A stretch of 64,000 bases of DNA, taken from Tubulanus polymorphus (taxonomy: Eukaryota > Nemertea > Palaeonemertea > Tubulaniformes > Tubulanidae). The stretch's first letter is position 1, and each line of letters opens with the position of its first letter. Location of the stretch: contig NC_134025.1 of NCBI RefSeq assembly GCF_964204645.1, forward strand, positions 10,917,001-10,981,000, given 5' to 3'. The notes beneath the pieces are model-generated. The model was given only the letters and a program-made list of their open reading frames with translations. It was not told the DNA's origin and made no database searches. Of the stretch, positions 11,000 through 21,811 are shown piece by piece. Made by a program: the position numbers and the translations under genes.

Positions 11000-13540
11000 T
11001 TTTTAATGTTTGGTTCCAAGTTTCAAAACGAGGCTTAAGCACTGGGTAGTTAAGTTACAGTTTAAGTTCACTGCAGGTTCAGAGTCTGACAGACTCGTTG
11101 TCGATATTGGCATCTGAATAGAAAAACAAAATATCCATTTACTTGAACTCACAATAAGTAATCGGGTCCGGGCAACCATACAATATTGTATTCTCAGATT
11201 CCGTTGGAGTGTCACTAAACTTAATACCATACACGTACGTACGTAGTGATCACACGCAACTGCGTGATGATTCATCATACACGATAGCGGGTTTTCCCAA
11301 TGACTTTCTTAAATAGATAAGATTCAAAATATCTTTATTTTTCCGAAACGTAATGACTTACATTATTAGTTTTGCACAATGAAGGATGAAATATAAAAGG
11401 TATAAAATATAAGAAATTTCTTTATCAGTATTGACATTATTTTACATTATCTTACATGAGTGGTATACGTATCGGACATAGTTTAGTTACAGTCGAAGTT
11501 TTGTTTCTTTACAATGGATTTCTTTTGCTTAGCCAAATATATCTACCAAGGTTGTGGGCCACCAGGGGTGACGTGTTGTATCTGTTTTCAGGGGTTGCAT
11601 ATTTTTGTTCAGGAAAATGAGGGGCGAAATATTCAATTAGTTCGCCTCTGTAATGATCAAATTTGGTGCGTTACATAACAGGACACCCTCCCTCATGACG
11701 TGACTGCGGCCGTTAATCGAAGTATTTTTAATTCACTGCTATTCATCAATTTCACTGTTTATCAAAAAGTCAAAGGTCTGGATTGTTAAATAATAACATG
11801 CTATTTTAGATTTCAATATATTTGCATATTTAGCCAATCGGCGCGCATTAAAAATATTTAGCCTGGGCGCAAACTGGCGGAGGCTTCCACACTTGAGAGA
11901 GGTCAGATATTCAGACGCGGAGAAAATAGGCCGTTCAAATATTTCCCCAATCGTCGATTCTTTTCAGTTTACAAGTCCTACCTAAAGGCCTACCAACCAA
12001 TGCTTGCTTCCGATGGGCCTGTTAGATATCTGTTCATTGATCACAGGTGCGTCAACATGTATCAAATATGTATGACATGTACTATGTTACATGATAACTA
12101 GGGGTCAAGGGAAACCAAGCCCATTTGGGATGTGGTTTCGCTTAACCATCTAACAGTTCAACCAATGACCTCGAAACTCACCACAATCATACGTAGAACA
12201 TGTCATGGACTACAACTTTGTTATCGATTGCGGTTACAAAATACTATGTGGCAATAGAAATAGACAAATTGTATATTATTCAATATTTATCTCCCCCTGG
12301 TGGCAAGAACAGAGAATCGGATGATCCCAATTCCACGCGAGAAGATGTATCCAATGCCATTGCTAATAAAAGTCAAATATCAAGACAAAAAGTTAATACC
12401 TGTTGATATTTTCCTCAAAAAACCCTTTTCCACCTACGAGTACTGATGACACTAAGTTGGGCCCACCAATTGCGTGATAATTGGCTCATTGAAATACCTG
12501 CCTTGATGTATAAAAGAATTTATTCCATAGAATACCCATCACAAATTTCAATGAAAATGGCAAACCATTGACAGCTACGTCTCGGAATTACATTTTTGAG
12601 TTCCAAAAACAGGTCACAGGACGGCCATCCTAAGTCCTATTGACCCAATTTTTCTCAGGCTGATGGGCCCTGGGGAGATACAAATATCCCGGACAATTAA
12701 TATACAGGTATGTAAAAGATCAAGATAATTAATTGAAGAGTCTTCAAAATTTCCCTCGAAAACTTCAAAAATGAGTATGAATTTCAGCGAACAATAATGA
12801 CCACCTTGATTCTGATCAGGCTAGTTTTTGGGTTGATGTATCTAGGGCCCTATCTCGAGGGGGTTCTAGATTGTATAAGGCACTCGCTCTTATGGGGGAG
12901 GGCACTTTCTATGTCAAATTACGGCAAAAAAGGCACTTTACATCAAAGGACTACATCATTATGGTTTTTCAGGGGCCCTCCCTCGCCAAATCAGCCCAAA
13001 CGAGGGCACTTTTACTGGATTAGGGGGTATCTCCAGGGGCACACACAAAGCTCGACAGTATTCCAGAACCCTCGCATCCCCCGGATCCGCCCCCGCCTTG
13101 GGCAGGGACATGTATAAACCAAATATCAAGACAATCCATGCGTCTTCAAAACTTTCCACATTAACTGGATTCCGTGTCGACGGAGGGACGATAGCCCACT
13201 GGGCTAAAAACCACTCGCAGTGAAAAAAACTGCTATTTGTCGCTAATCTTGAGAATTGCATAAATGCGGCTCATTAATCGAGGTTATCGACTTAGCGCAA
13301 AACTTTCGTCGGAAGATTTAAAGGAACGCTAGTTTAAGACGAAAATGCTTGTTTGATTGAAAGTAAATTTCTGTCAGCAGTTTTCACGACAGCTAAGCGA
13401 AATTTTGCCGATGGCATTTAATTTGTGTACAAAGTTTGCGGGGCTTCGTTGCCTTCCGCTAAAAACTTTCTTTGATTCTGTCTTTTATAGTGAAAATATA
13501 GAGGTGTTGCAAATGCAGCAATCGCAATGATTTAAGTCTG
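11000..13540. other. Upstream region of gene B, no gene recognised
   Basis: Probable 5' flank or 5' UTR intron of gene B, because the shared promoter module for this orientation lies farther up at 13741-13815. Frames at 12797-13261 are uninterrupted but show no domain and are rich in GGGG/CCCC-type repeat sequence. No RNA gene was seen. Confidence 0.4.
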
Positions 13541-13542
13541 AA

Positions 13543-13605
13543 CATGGACGTATAATTATACTAGTTTACCAAAAGCACCAAACTAATAAAAATATACGTC
13601 CATGG
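13543..13605. repeat. Short hairpin with CATGGACGTAT arms
   Basis: CATGGACGTATAATTATACT and the inverted partner ending ATACGTCCATG enclose a small A-rich loop. The arms match those of the hairpin at 10106-10153, suggesting a small MITE-like family. Confidence 0.6.
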
Positions 13606-13740
13606 TCTGAATGACGTTTGCCGCCGCGGCAATCAAATATTGCTACCAACGCGCCTGATGCTTCGCAGAGTGACCGATGCAGCTTGTTCATATCATCATA
13701 GTATATTAACCTTAATTGCAAATCATCACGTGGAACATCG

Positions 13741-13815
13741 TGTCAGTGGTTTATTTTCACGATCGGATATTTTCAAACTACATCAATATTAAAGCTACGC
13801 GGTACCACCAACGAG
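13741..13815 (-). promoter_or_regulatory. Shared upstream module, copy 2 (upstream of gene B)
   Basis: Minus-strand block 1 (about 13791-13815, with CTCGTTGGTGGTA and TAGCTTT) is followed by block 2 (13741-13775). Block 2 differs from the gene A copy at two of about 34 positions (GAAAATAAACCACTGACA instead of GAAACTAAACCACAGACA). It lies about 2.7 kb before the gene B ATG, so a 5' UTR intron would be needed if it is the promoter. It has the same orientation relative to transcription as the other two copies. Confidence 0.5.
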
Positions 13816-13829
13816 CCGGAAAACGATTG

Positions 13830-14750
13830 TTATCCATGCCTACCTTGGCATCCTTTGATTAAAAATTGCTAAACCGACGAGAAAAAATAGGTTTTTCTCA
13901 GAATTTAGGTAAATTTAACTGAATAATCTAGAATTGTATTTTCCGATTTAGCATTTTTTATTCTGTGTTTTTCGAATACCGGTACCAGTAATATGCAGTG
14001 TCGGAGCACAATTGCAATTTGGCGAACCACGGTGAGTGACAACTGAGCCCGTTTAAACAAGCCAGCCACACAGGACTGGTTGAAGCATAACTGAACCCTA
14101 AACACTATACCGGTAATTCAAGTTTCCAAAAGGATAAGGCGCTACTCCTCAATTGATTCAATTTCTTCGATCATTCAGTTTAGTTGTAATTAAATTTTTG
14201 TGAAACAGTTTCTCAAACTGAACCGGTTGAAAAAGCCGCCATTTTGAAATGACACTCGGAATCAACCCTCTCGGAATCGAAGATTAGTCCTGTCAGTGAG
14301 TTGATTGTCAGTCCCCTGCTGGCATGACAATAATAATGCAAAGCAACATATACTCAACAAATGAATGAATGTTTATTTCGGACCCTTCAGTATCAAGGCA
14401 TTAAATTAAATCCCATCTACCTACGAGGCTACGTTGTAAGTAATACATATCAATTAAATTCAATAAAGATTTATTGCTTCCGAGTAATTACAAATTACGG
14501 ATAAGATTTATCCTACCATATTCCCTATCCGCATTTTAGCTGAAAGGATCAATCCAATCCAATTATATGTTACGTAGGGTTCGTATAAGAACGAAAAGAA
14601 AAAAGGCCCAAAAACAGAATAACTGTTGGTCCCATACGTTTCAATTCAAGGAACTATCACTATCTATCAGCTTATTTTGGGCCTGGTTCTGGTTGGGTAC
14701 ACAGTGGTGGATCTAAAGGGGGTAAATCTTCCTACATCACATGACCATGT
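13830..14750. other. Intergenic stretch, no gene recognised
   Basis: It contains a short stretch typical of a transposon 3' end (AATGAATGAATGTTTATTTC at 14361-14380) and, near 14704, a CAGTGGTGGATCTAAAGGGG segment resembling hAT-type termini. No matching second end was found. Confidence 0.35.
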
Positions 14751-14760
14751 GCAATCTAGG

Positions 14761-15308
14761 CTAATGTCTATTTATTAATTGATGAGACCTGTTTTTCTGG
14801 GATATTTTGCTTACTTTTTGGGGTACATACCTCATTTATGTCTTAACAGAATGCCAAAAATCGCGGACAACAACTGAATATCCGATATATTTCCAGTTCT
14901 GTACCAATTAGATGGATTGGCAAAAAGACTCCTTAAGTCCAATTGAATGAGAGAGAAAATCCTCCATTTTGTCAAATTTCTTGGATTTGAACATTGTTAC
15001 CATGCCTACGCCACCCTGATTTAGTTGTTGAGACCCCACAAGAAAAATAACTTCATTTCGTAGGCATGGTGACAATGTAAAAATTCAAGAAATTTCACAA
15101 AATGGAGGATTTTCTCTCTCATTCAATTGGACTTAAGGAGTCTTTTTGCCAATGCATCTAATTGGTACAGAACTGGAAATATATCGGATATTCAGTTGTT
15201 GTCCGCGATTTTTGGCATTCTGTTAAGACATAAATGAGGTATGTACCCCAAAAAGTAAGCAAAATATCCCAGAAAAACAGGTCTCATCCATTAATAAATA
15301 GACATTAG
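14761..15308. mobile_element. Long foldback (inverted-repeat) element, about 250-base arms, 48-base loop
   Basis: The left arm (14761-15010) and right arm (15059-15308) are near-identical reverse complements; only a few substitutions were noted, clustered next to the loop. The loop (15011-15058) is CCACCCTGATT and following sequence. Outer ends are CTAATGTC and GACATTAG. No reading frame or clear target duplication was seen. A transcript would form a ~250 bp double-stranded hairpin. Confidence 0.9.
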
Positions 15309-15654
15309 TATAGTAGGCCTGTGTTATGTTACCAAAAGTGAGTTTTTTAGATTAAAAATGTGTCGAATGTTTTGTATTGATGCAAGTCCTTGGGTAAAGC
15401 CCGTAGTAGTCATATAATCTGAATACCAGTTGTTGTTATGGTTCCCTTACAACCGTTGTTTGAGGAACAACGGCTAGTAGGTACTAGACTAGTAGTCGTA
15501 GAATAAACCATTGTCTTTATGTCATCTGTTTTTATATCCATTGTAGCCTACACTGTATTGAAGGATTGCCGAAAAGTCTTTAATTCTCTTATGTAAAATA
15601 GAGAAAAGATCAGCCATTTTTTTAATTTCTAACAATATGTTGCTTAGTTACCTA

Positions 15655-15724
15655 ATCGTCGGTGGTCCTAAGCTTTTTTGTGTTTTGGGAAAATATCCGA
15701 TCGTGAAACTAAACCACAGACAGG
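15655..15724 (+). promoter_or_regulatory. Shared upstream module, copy 3 (ankyrin gene promoter region)
   Basis: Block 1 (15655-15679, TCGTCGGTGGTCCTAAGCTT) is followed about 10 bases later by block 2 (15689-15724), identical over 36 bases to the reverse complement of 2356-2391. It precedes the ankyrin gene in its direction of transcription, about 210 bases before an in-frame upstream ATG (15936) and 370 before the chosen ATG (16091). Function is inferred. Confidence 0.6.
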
Positions 15725-16090
15725 TAGACTATATGTTTCTCTGATTCAAATTATTAAAGAAGACTCTAGCAATCCCTCAATACAGTGTCAAAGTTGATTT
15801 AAAAAAAACAACGGTTTATTCAGACCGCACAGTTTTCACTGGTCGTCTAAGACCAATTTGAGGTAGCATTGTGCAAAAGAAAAAGCGAAATATTAAAGAA
15901 AAATCGATTCCAGAACAAAATAATTGACCTCAAACATGCCTGACAGCAGACAGGTTGTTGAAGAAGTTTATAAAATGAGGCTAGCCTCAGTTGATAAAAA
16001 TTGACTAAATTTGAAAATTTTCCTCTTACTAAACTTTTTGTATGGTCTATTCAATGGTCATGTATATTTCTACAGCAGGTATTGGTCAAT

Positions 16091-19000
16091 ATGGCTGGAA
16101 TACACGTTTTCAATGTTGAATTTGGTTTCAATGCAACTCCTTTAACTGTTGCACTAGAAGAGGGAAACGTAATTCAAGCGGAGAGACTGATAAAGCAATG
16201 CACCACACCGTCGTACCTGGACGAAGGTAGGTTGCGATGTGTAGTAAATGAAAACTTTCGGTTTAGTTAAGGTCACAGAAAGGCAATTCCAAGCAACTTA
16301 TAGTTTTTAGTCCTAACCTGGTTCCACATGAAAAATGAAACAAAAAGTCATGGCTCTTGCATAACCTCAAAAAATGATTGCAGACAAAATAAATAGACTT
16401 GGTCAATTCTAGTAATTCATCTGGTATTCAGACCACTTAGGATTTGAACTTGCTAAACTCTTGTAGTTCTTCCTTTCTCTATGGTCAAGCTATAGCACTT
16501 AGTTGTCAGCATGGTTTATAGTGAATAGTGGATGCCATGAAGTCTGTCCCTTATTTTTGCCCCGATGATGATGTCAATGTAAAGACTGATTAAGCGTGGT
16601 AATAACCCTCCAAAATATTTCTTCGAAGAAAAATCGTTAGCGACTATCATGATTGCAGGATTCTTATTTTCAATGAAGTAACCATCAGGCTTGGCATAAA
16701 ATTTCAGGTTGTTACCAAAGAATCCCATTGTTCATAGTTTTATGTGGTGAAAATGAGATGTTCGAAGCGAAGACTCGCGACTTCTACTTGGCCAAGTTAT
16801 TACTACAGTATGGAGCCAATCCAAATTATCGAATTCCAGAGGTAACATATGCGTCCTGCCAATTCTAGGATTTCATCAATTATGGCATGCCATTTGCCTA
16901 GGATCTATACAGTCAACTCCTTGGTTCTCCACCTTTTGTTTATCTGCCACTCTCGGCTACTGCCAAGTAAATGCTTAGTCCCGAATTGATTAATGCTTTC
17001 AGCTTCCAATTTGGAACAAATATTATAGTAATAGTTCGATTAAACACCATCAAAAATGTTTAAAACTTGTAGTGAAGTACAAATTTATTTATCAGCAACA
17101 ATTGGTATTACACTGAAACTGTTGTTTGTAAATCATCTCCAGATACTATCTATACATCACCCATGTAAACATCTATGTTAGATAGACTACAGGGACGACT
17201 ATTATCAAACCGGTATCAGAGTACAATTGATGTTCTCACTAACTCTTCACAACAGTTCTAAAAGCGTGTAGGTCAATGGGTCTTTGAAACCCGATTGTCA
17301 CCTGTGGTTGCAGAGAATTGTGTCAAAACATGAGGCTAGAAGTTGCAATTCTTGTAAAGCGTCTCAGAGGGTCATTCTCGACTGTGCACTCGCGTCAACG
17401 AAAAGCTATTTGAAAAGAAATGCCTTTCTTATTTTAGACCGATTCGTCAGAATATGTCAGCAGAGGAAAAGCACCATTGGAACTGATGGTCGACTTTTAT
17501 ATAGAATTAATCACTCGCGAGGAAACAAAAAATTACAAGTATGTCCCCATCACATGAATCTGACGTTCAATAAGCTTTGACAGTTTTGGAATGTATTTAA
17601 GGCTTAGGCCTGTATAAATCCATAAAAACAAAAACAGTACACAATTTATCTTGGATTATTCTTTTAGATGAATTGATTTTATGTTTCAGACCTTTTCAGA
17701 AAGTTGTCGGTCTAGAAAATAGCCAATTGTCAAAGACAAGGGATATTCTTCAAGAAATCCTTGAGATGATATCTGTGCTGTTAGGTAAGTAATTAAGCTA
17801 AGCGAGTTTGTTTTTTAATGGTCCTGTACTTAGATAGTCTAATCGGCGATTCCTATTTTTGGTTAGAATTTTGAGTACGTGTTTGAAAATGAGCTATTTA
17901 TTGCAGCTAATTACATTTTCTTCATAAGATAAAAACCCACTATTTAAAAATTAAAAGAAGTCTAAAATCGAGAATTTATTTATTGAAACAATCTAAAATA
18001 TAAGAACACAACGTTTTGATCTCACACTAGAGATCATCGTCAGGTGTGTAAAATAGTGGGTTAAAATAGTGGGTTTTTATCTTATCATCTGGTCACCACG
18101 TTTGAGTGTGGTTATCGTACCATTACATTATCTTCAATTCTATTTAGCGTTTGGTGCAGACGTCAACGTTACTAACGACGATCAAGAAACACCTCTATTA
18201 CGAATTCTTCAACACAGTTGCTCCGATTTGGAGCTTGTGTCGCTGCTGTGCGAGAATGGGGCGAATCCGAATGCGATCGGTACTATGTATAGCTATTCAT
18301 CTGTATTTTGTCTGTGTACGTGCCCTAGTCACGTGTCGTTCAAAGACCTTGCTCGGTCTATGTCTAGTCACACTTGTCACCGCGATCAGCAGTTCGCTAT
18401 TCTTAAGACACACGATGTGGATGTAAGTACGAGTTGACTAATAAACTGTTGATTTATTTGGAACCCTTGTGTACTGCACAAGTGCACCTTTTTCATACGG
18501 TGTTTCTATTTCCTAGTTAGAGATAAAGACCAAGGCCGGTCAAACTGTAATATTCCGTGCGCTGCAAGAAGGTCATTTTACAGTGAGTCGGCTTTTGCTT
18601 CAAAATGGTGCTAGCGTTGGTGAACCCAATATCATGCTTGGACTGAGAAATCAACGAGAGCGGCACAGGTAATTGTCACTTCGTCAAGAGCTACCAAACA
18701 GTCTTGATTGTCAGGGACCATCCCTGAAATTTGTTAGCTGTCCCCTTGGTTATCAATATGGAATTGGAAAGATGTGAAAGTCTTGTATTTGTGTCCGTAG
18801 TATGGTAGATTTCATGGCTTGTTTTTAGCGTCTTCCATAGCATCTTGATTCATAAATGTGCTGCTCCTTCGGCCATTCCTAGAATATCTATGCATCCAAT
18901 GCATAAATACTGCGGTTTGTATGTTAACCGGTAGTATTGCTATACATGTATTTGTAAAAAGGACACAATGATTATCGAGAAAATTCAAAGGTAATTTCAC

Positions 19001-19748
19001 TAAAACCACACCCCTTGTTTTTTGATATTCGTAGTATTTCAATGGTAGACTTAACGCCATTCTTTGGATATGTTATATCTTCTGAAGTACAGCAAGAACT
19101 GCTGAACTTTCCAACGACAAATTCACTTCAACAGATGGGTATTGCTTCACTGGTGGATTCAGGTAAGTAAACCAAAAAATTATTTTCTTTATGCTATCAC
19201 ATCCATTCTAGAGTTAGAATAGAATTATTTCCAATGTTTGGACTCTGGATTTCCTCAAAACTGGGTTGGAACTGGGTCTGATTTAATTCTGAATTGAGCT
19301 CATTCGTACTTACTATATCTTTTATTCAGGGCTATTTCCCTTGGGAGTACTGTTTAACGATCTCAAATCAATCATCCTTGGAGGATTTCCGGAATATAAC
19401 GAATTGCTGTTGGTCGGCCGCGAACGTCTATTTCCCTTACTGTTCGGATACACATCGGCTGGCCTGAAGCAAATCATTGCGCGCAAGATTTTCCAGTTAA
19501 TCACGAAAACGGATGGACTCACGATAACCCAATTAACCGAACGAGAAGAACCAGTTGAAAGGAGTTGGCTATTGGAGTGGCTCGGCGAGCTTCATCTACC
19601 CTTGGATATTCTAATGAATTTTCGACTCGAATGTTTTCGATACCGCATGTTGTACGGGTTGAGAGAGCAGATCCTCAAAGATATTTGGACCGATACACTG
19701 CCTTTTAGTTCAGAATTTTTCGATGATTCAGACTTGGAATATTGGTGA
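16091..19748 (+). CDS. Ankyrin-repeat protein, eight coding exons
   Basis: Exons: 16091-16226, 16738-16841, 17438-17538, 17690-17784, 18148-18422, 18517-18668, 19035-19162, 19330-19748. They join in frame with GT-AG junctions to exactly 470 codons. Ankyrin signatures: TPLTVALEEGNVIQAERLIK (about 16-35), LAKLLLQYGANPN (about 64-76), FGADVNVTNDDQETPLLRIL (about 147-166), LVSLLCENGANPNA, and LEIKTKAGQTVIFRALQEGH followed by VSRLLLQNGASV. The last exon encodes about 140 residues of helical sequence without ankyrin repeats. Its LHLPLDILMNF is only loosely reminiscent of a SOCS-box tail, so an ASB-type adaptor is one possibility. The N-terminus is uncertain: an upstream exon from ATG 15936 (MPDSRQ) splicing to 16077 would also be in frame. 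Family role: protein-protein adaptor. Confidence 0.8.
17925..18084. mobile_element. Small foldback insertion in the ankyrin gene intron
   Basis: A perfect 21-base inverted pair, TAAGATAAAAACCCACTATT(T) at 17925-17945 and its complement at 18064-18084, bounds a 160-base AT-rich segment. The segment holds the hammerhead-like motif described separately. It sits entirely within the intron before exon 18148. Confidence 0.7.
18011..18043 (-). ncRNA. Degenerate hammerhead-ribozyme-like motif (Penelope/retrozyme type)
   Basis: On the minus strand CTGACGA is followed by a stem TGATCTC, loop TAGTGT, stem GAGATCA, then AAACGTT. This has the hammerhead core order CUGANGA, stem II, GAAA, but the G of GAAA is replaced by A, so activity is doubtful. 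Such compact motifs are known from Penelope-like elements and retrozymes. Confidence 0.45.
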
Positions 19749-19945
19749 TAACATATAGGGCTTCTAAAAACACTGTATAACAATTAACTTAAGTCTACCG
19801 TAATGGAATTCATGCGTATATATTGGGTCTCCTCTTTGAAGATATACAATTTCGCCATGGATCGGTTTGTCATCCGGGTGTTCATATCATCAAAATATAT
19901 CATTGGTATCATGGATATTGAATATTCATTTTTGGCATGGGTGGT

Positions 19946-20056
19946 CCGGGCCAGTTTTACAGACTGGTGTAAAAACCTGGGGGCTAACTAAATTTATTTT
20001 CAATTGGACTAACCCCCTGGGTTGGGTAAATACCAATTCATAAAACCCGGCCCAGG
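19946..20056. mobile_element. Hairpin MITE, about 111 bases (family 1, copy 1)
   Basis: Near-palindromic: the left half (CCGGGCCAGTTTTACAGACT ... CCTGGGGGCTAACTAAAT) is mirrored by the right half (ATTGGACTAACCCCCTGGGT ... AAAACCCGGCCCAGG). Related in sequence and layout to 47599-47714. Confidence 0.7.
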
Positions 20057-20059
20057 GTA

Positions 20060-21680
20060 TTAGACATGTACATGTATATAGTCTGTATCTTTTCCAATGA
20101 TGGGGAAATAATAAGTCTTGAAATGGGGACCATCTATATCCCTTAAAAGGAGAGTATCAGAGGTTCATTGCTTAAACCAGTGGATAGAGATCCTGGTCGT
20201 CCCAAAAAAATTTCTAAATCTAAGTATTATATATGCATACATGCTGCATTATAAAGGCTTAAGCTTTGTGTTTGTTTAAAGGGGTACTAATCTACACCGT
20301 ATTACGAAATACGGCAAATACCATACAGTCTGGATCTGCCACCATTGTATCTAGCATATTCAGGGTCTGATCTAAGCACTTTTCCGATTGCCAAGGACAA
20401 GTATTTATATTCATTAGTGCAAATACATAATCATTTGTCTTCCGGGTTAGTGCAATTTTATATCTTAAAGCTTTTTTCCCACTCGATACAACAGATGATT
20501 GTGCCACTGATCGGACTGCCTGTGTGGGGCAAACTGATTTTTTGAGGGGCAAGCAAAATTTCTGATACGCTTGCCCCATGGGGCGTACTCTATTATGACC
20601 TCCGAAGTCTCCGTCCGAAATCTCCGGTTGGCTCCACACAAAATCCAAATCACACCACCTCGACAGAAAGGAGGTTTCAGAGACTCCAAAAAGCCACGTG
20701 ACCAATTATAGAGTATGATTGGAGGCGAACGGATTCTCCGATCTGATAAAAGAGTTCGCCCTTGGGCAAGTGGCTTTTATAGATCGAACCCTGCACATTT
20801 ATTCATTGATGATTTACTGAAACTTCTATTTATTATTCCATCCATTTTTAGGCCAGCCATAGGCTGAGCCTATTACTATACAAATGGAGCGACATGGTTT
20901 CCAGAGCAAAATCTCTTTGTCTGTGCAACCTGAGCATATATCCAGTCGCTGTCTGCGCTACTTTTGTATTCTACGATTGTATTGTGTAAATTATTAGGTA
21001 TTGACTCTCAGCTGGGAGTGTCTTTTGACAAATTTAACCCACAGAATGCATCAGCATTTGCCATTTTATGAAAAGCTGATAGTGCCCCTTGAAAGTCTGT
21101 GAGCAACAAGCTGGTTTTGCCTCAGACGGCTACTTCCGTACGCCATTCCATTATATTGTTCTGTTTGTGACAGATACTTACGAGTGCAATGTGTGTTATG
21201 TACATGATATATATTTTACAGTATATGATTGATTAGATATTTCGTTTTTAAATCTCATTGTTTTTAACTGTTTTTCTACAGGGCTTTTTTTGAATTGAAT
21301 GGTGTAATGCCGCCTCTCATGAACAAAGTACAAAATAGATAACATCTGTCTCTGAAATATCACCAAGAGCACCATCAATGAATTTCCCTAGTGAAATTTG
21401 CTTAAGCTGTCACAGAAATATCGAATGTTTAAGCAGGTATCGTCTAGACCTGCAGCCCAAACCAACCCTGCAAGACATGTAGTGTATTGTGGTGAAAAGG
21501 AAGTGTCTTGTGTGTGAGTGAACTCGATTACCCATATATTTAGGGACCAATATCTCGTGGGACAGGTAACCAAACATTGGTTTCATTTAATGAATTGACT
21601 TTTCGTGATCGGGAATTCAAAATGCCAAGGGTGGTGAAAAATCAAGGGTTGACGACATTTTGAAGCCCGATGCCTAATTC
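20060..21680. other. Non-coding stretch downstream of the ankyrin gene
   Basis: Short frames at 20292-20705 and 21388-21573 have no recognisable domain and no supporting splice structure. Nothing else supported. Confidence 0.4.
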
Positions 21681-21686
21681 CATAGT

Positions 21687-21811
21687 CAGGGGTTAGACTT
21701 AAGACCAATTTAAGACCATCTTAGTTCTATAACCAATCTAACAACTTATGGCCAGTCTTAACATTTAAGACCATTTTTGGACTTAAGTCTCAACTGAGGA
21801 ACCAGCCCCTG
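21687..21811. mobile_element. Hairpin MITE with CAGGGG ends
   Basis: Starts CAGGGGTTAGACTTAAGACC and ends, on the other strand, CAGGGGCTGGTTCCTCAGTT then GAGACTTAAGTCC. The interior has repeated TTAAGACCAT blocks. No coding capacity. Confidence 0.65.

Noticed and set aside
12797-13261. Open frames of about 100 residues on both strands
   Set aside because: No domain, proline/glycine-rich low-complexity composition and no splice support; likely repeat sequence.
18243-18422. Possible early donor ATCG/GTACTA in the ankyrin gene exon
   Set aside because: It would put the next exon out of frame; the GAT/GTAAGT donor at 18422 keeps the frame and joins ankyrin-like sequence.
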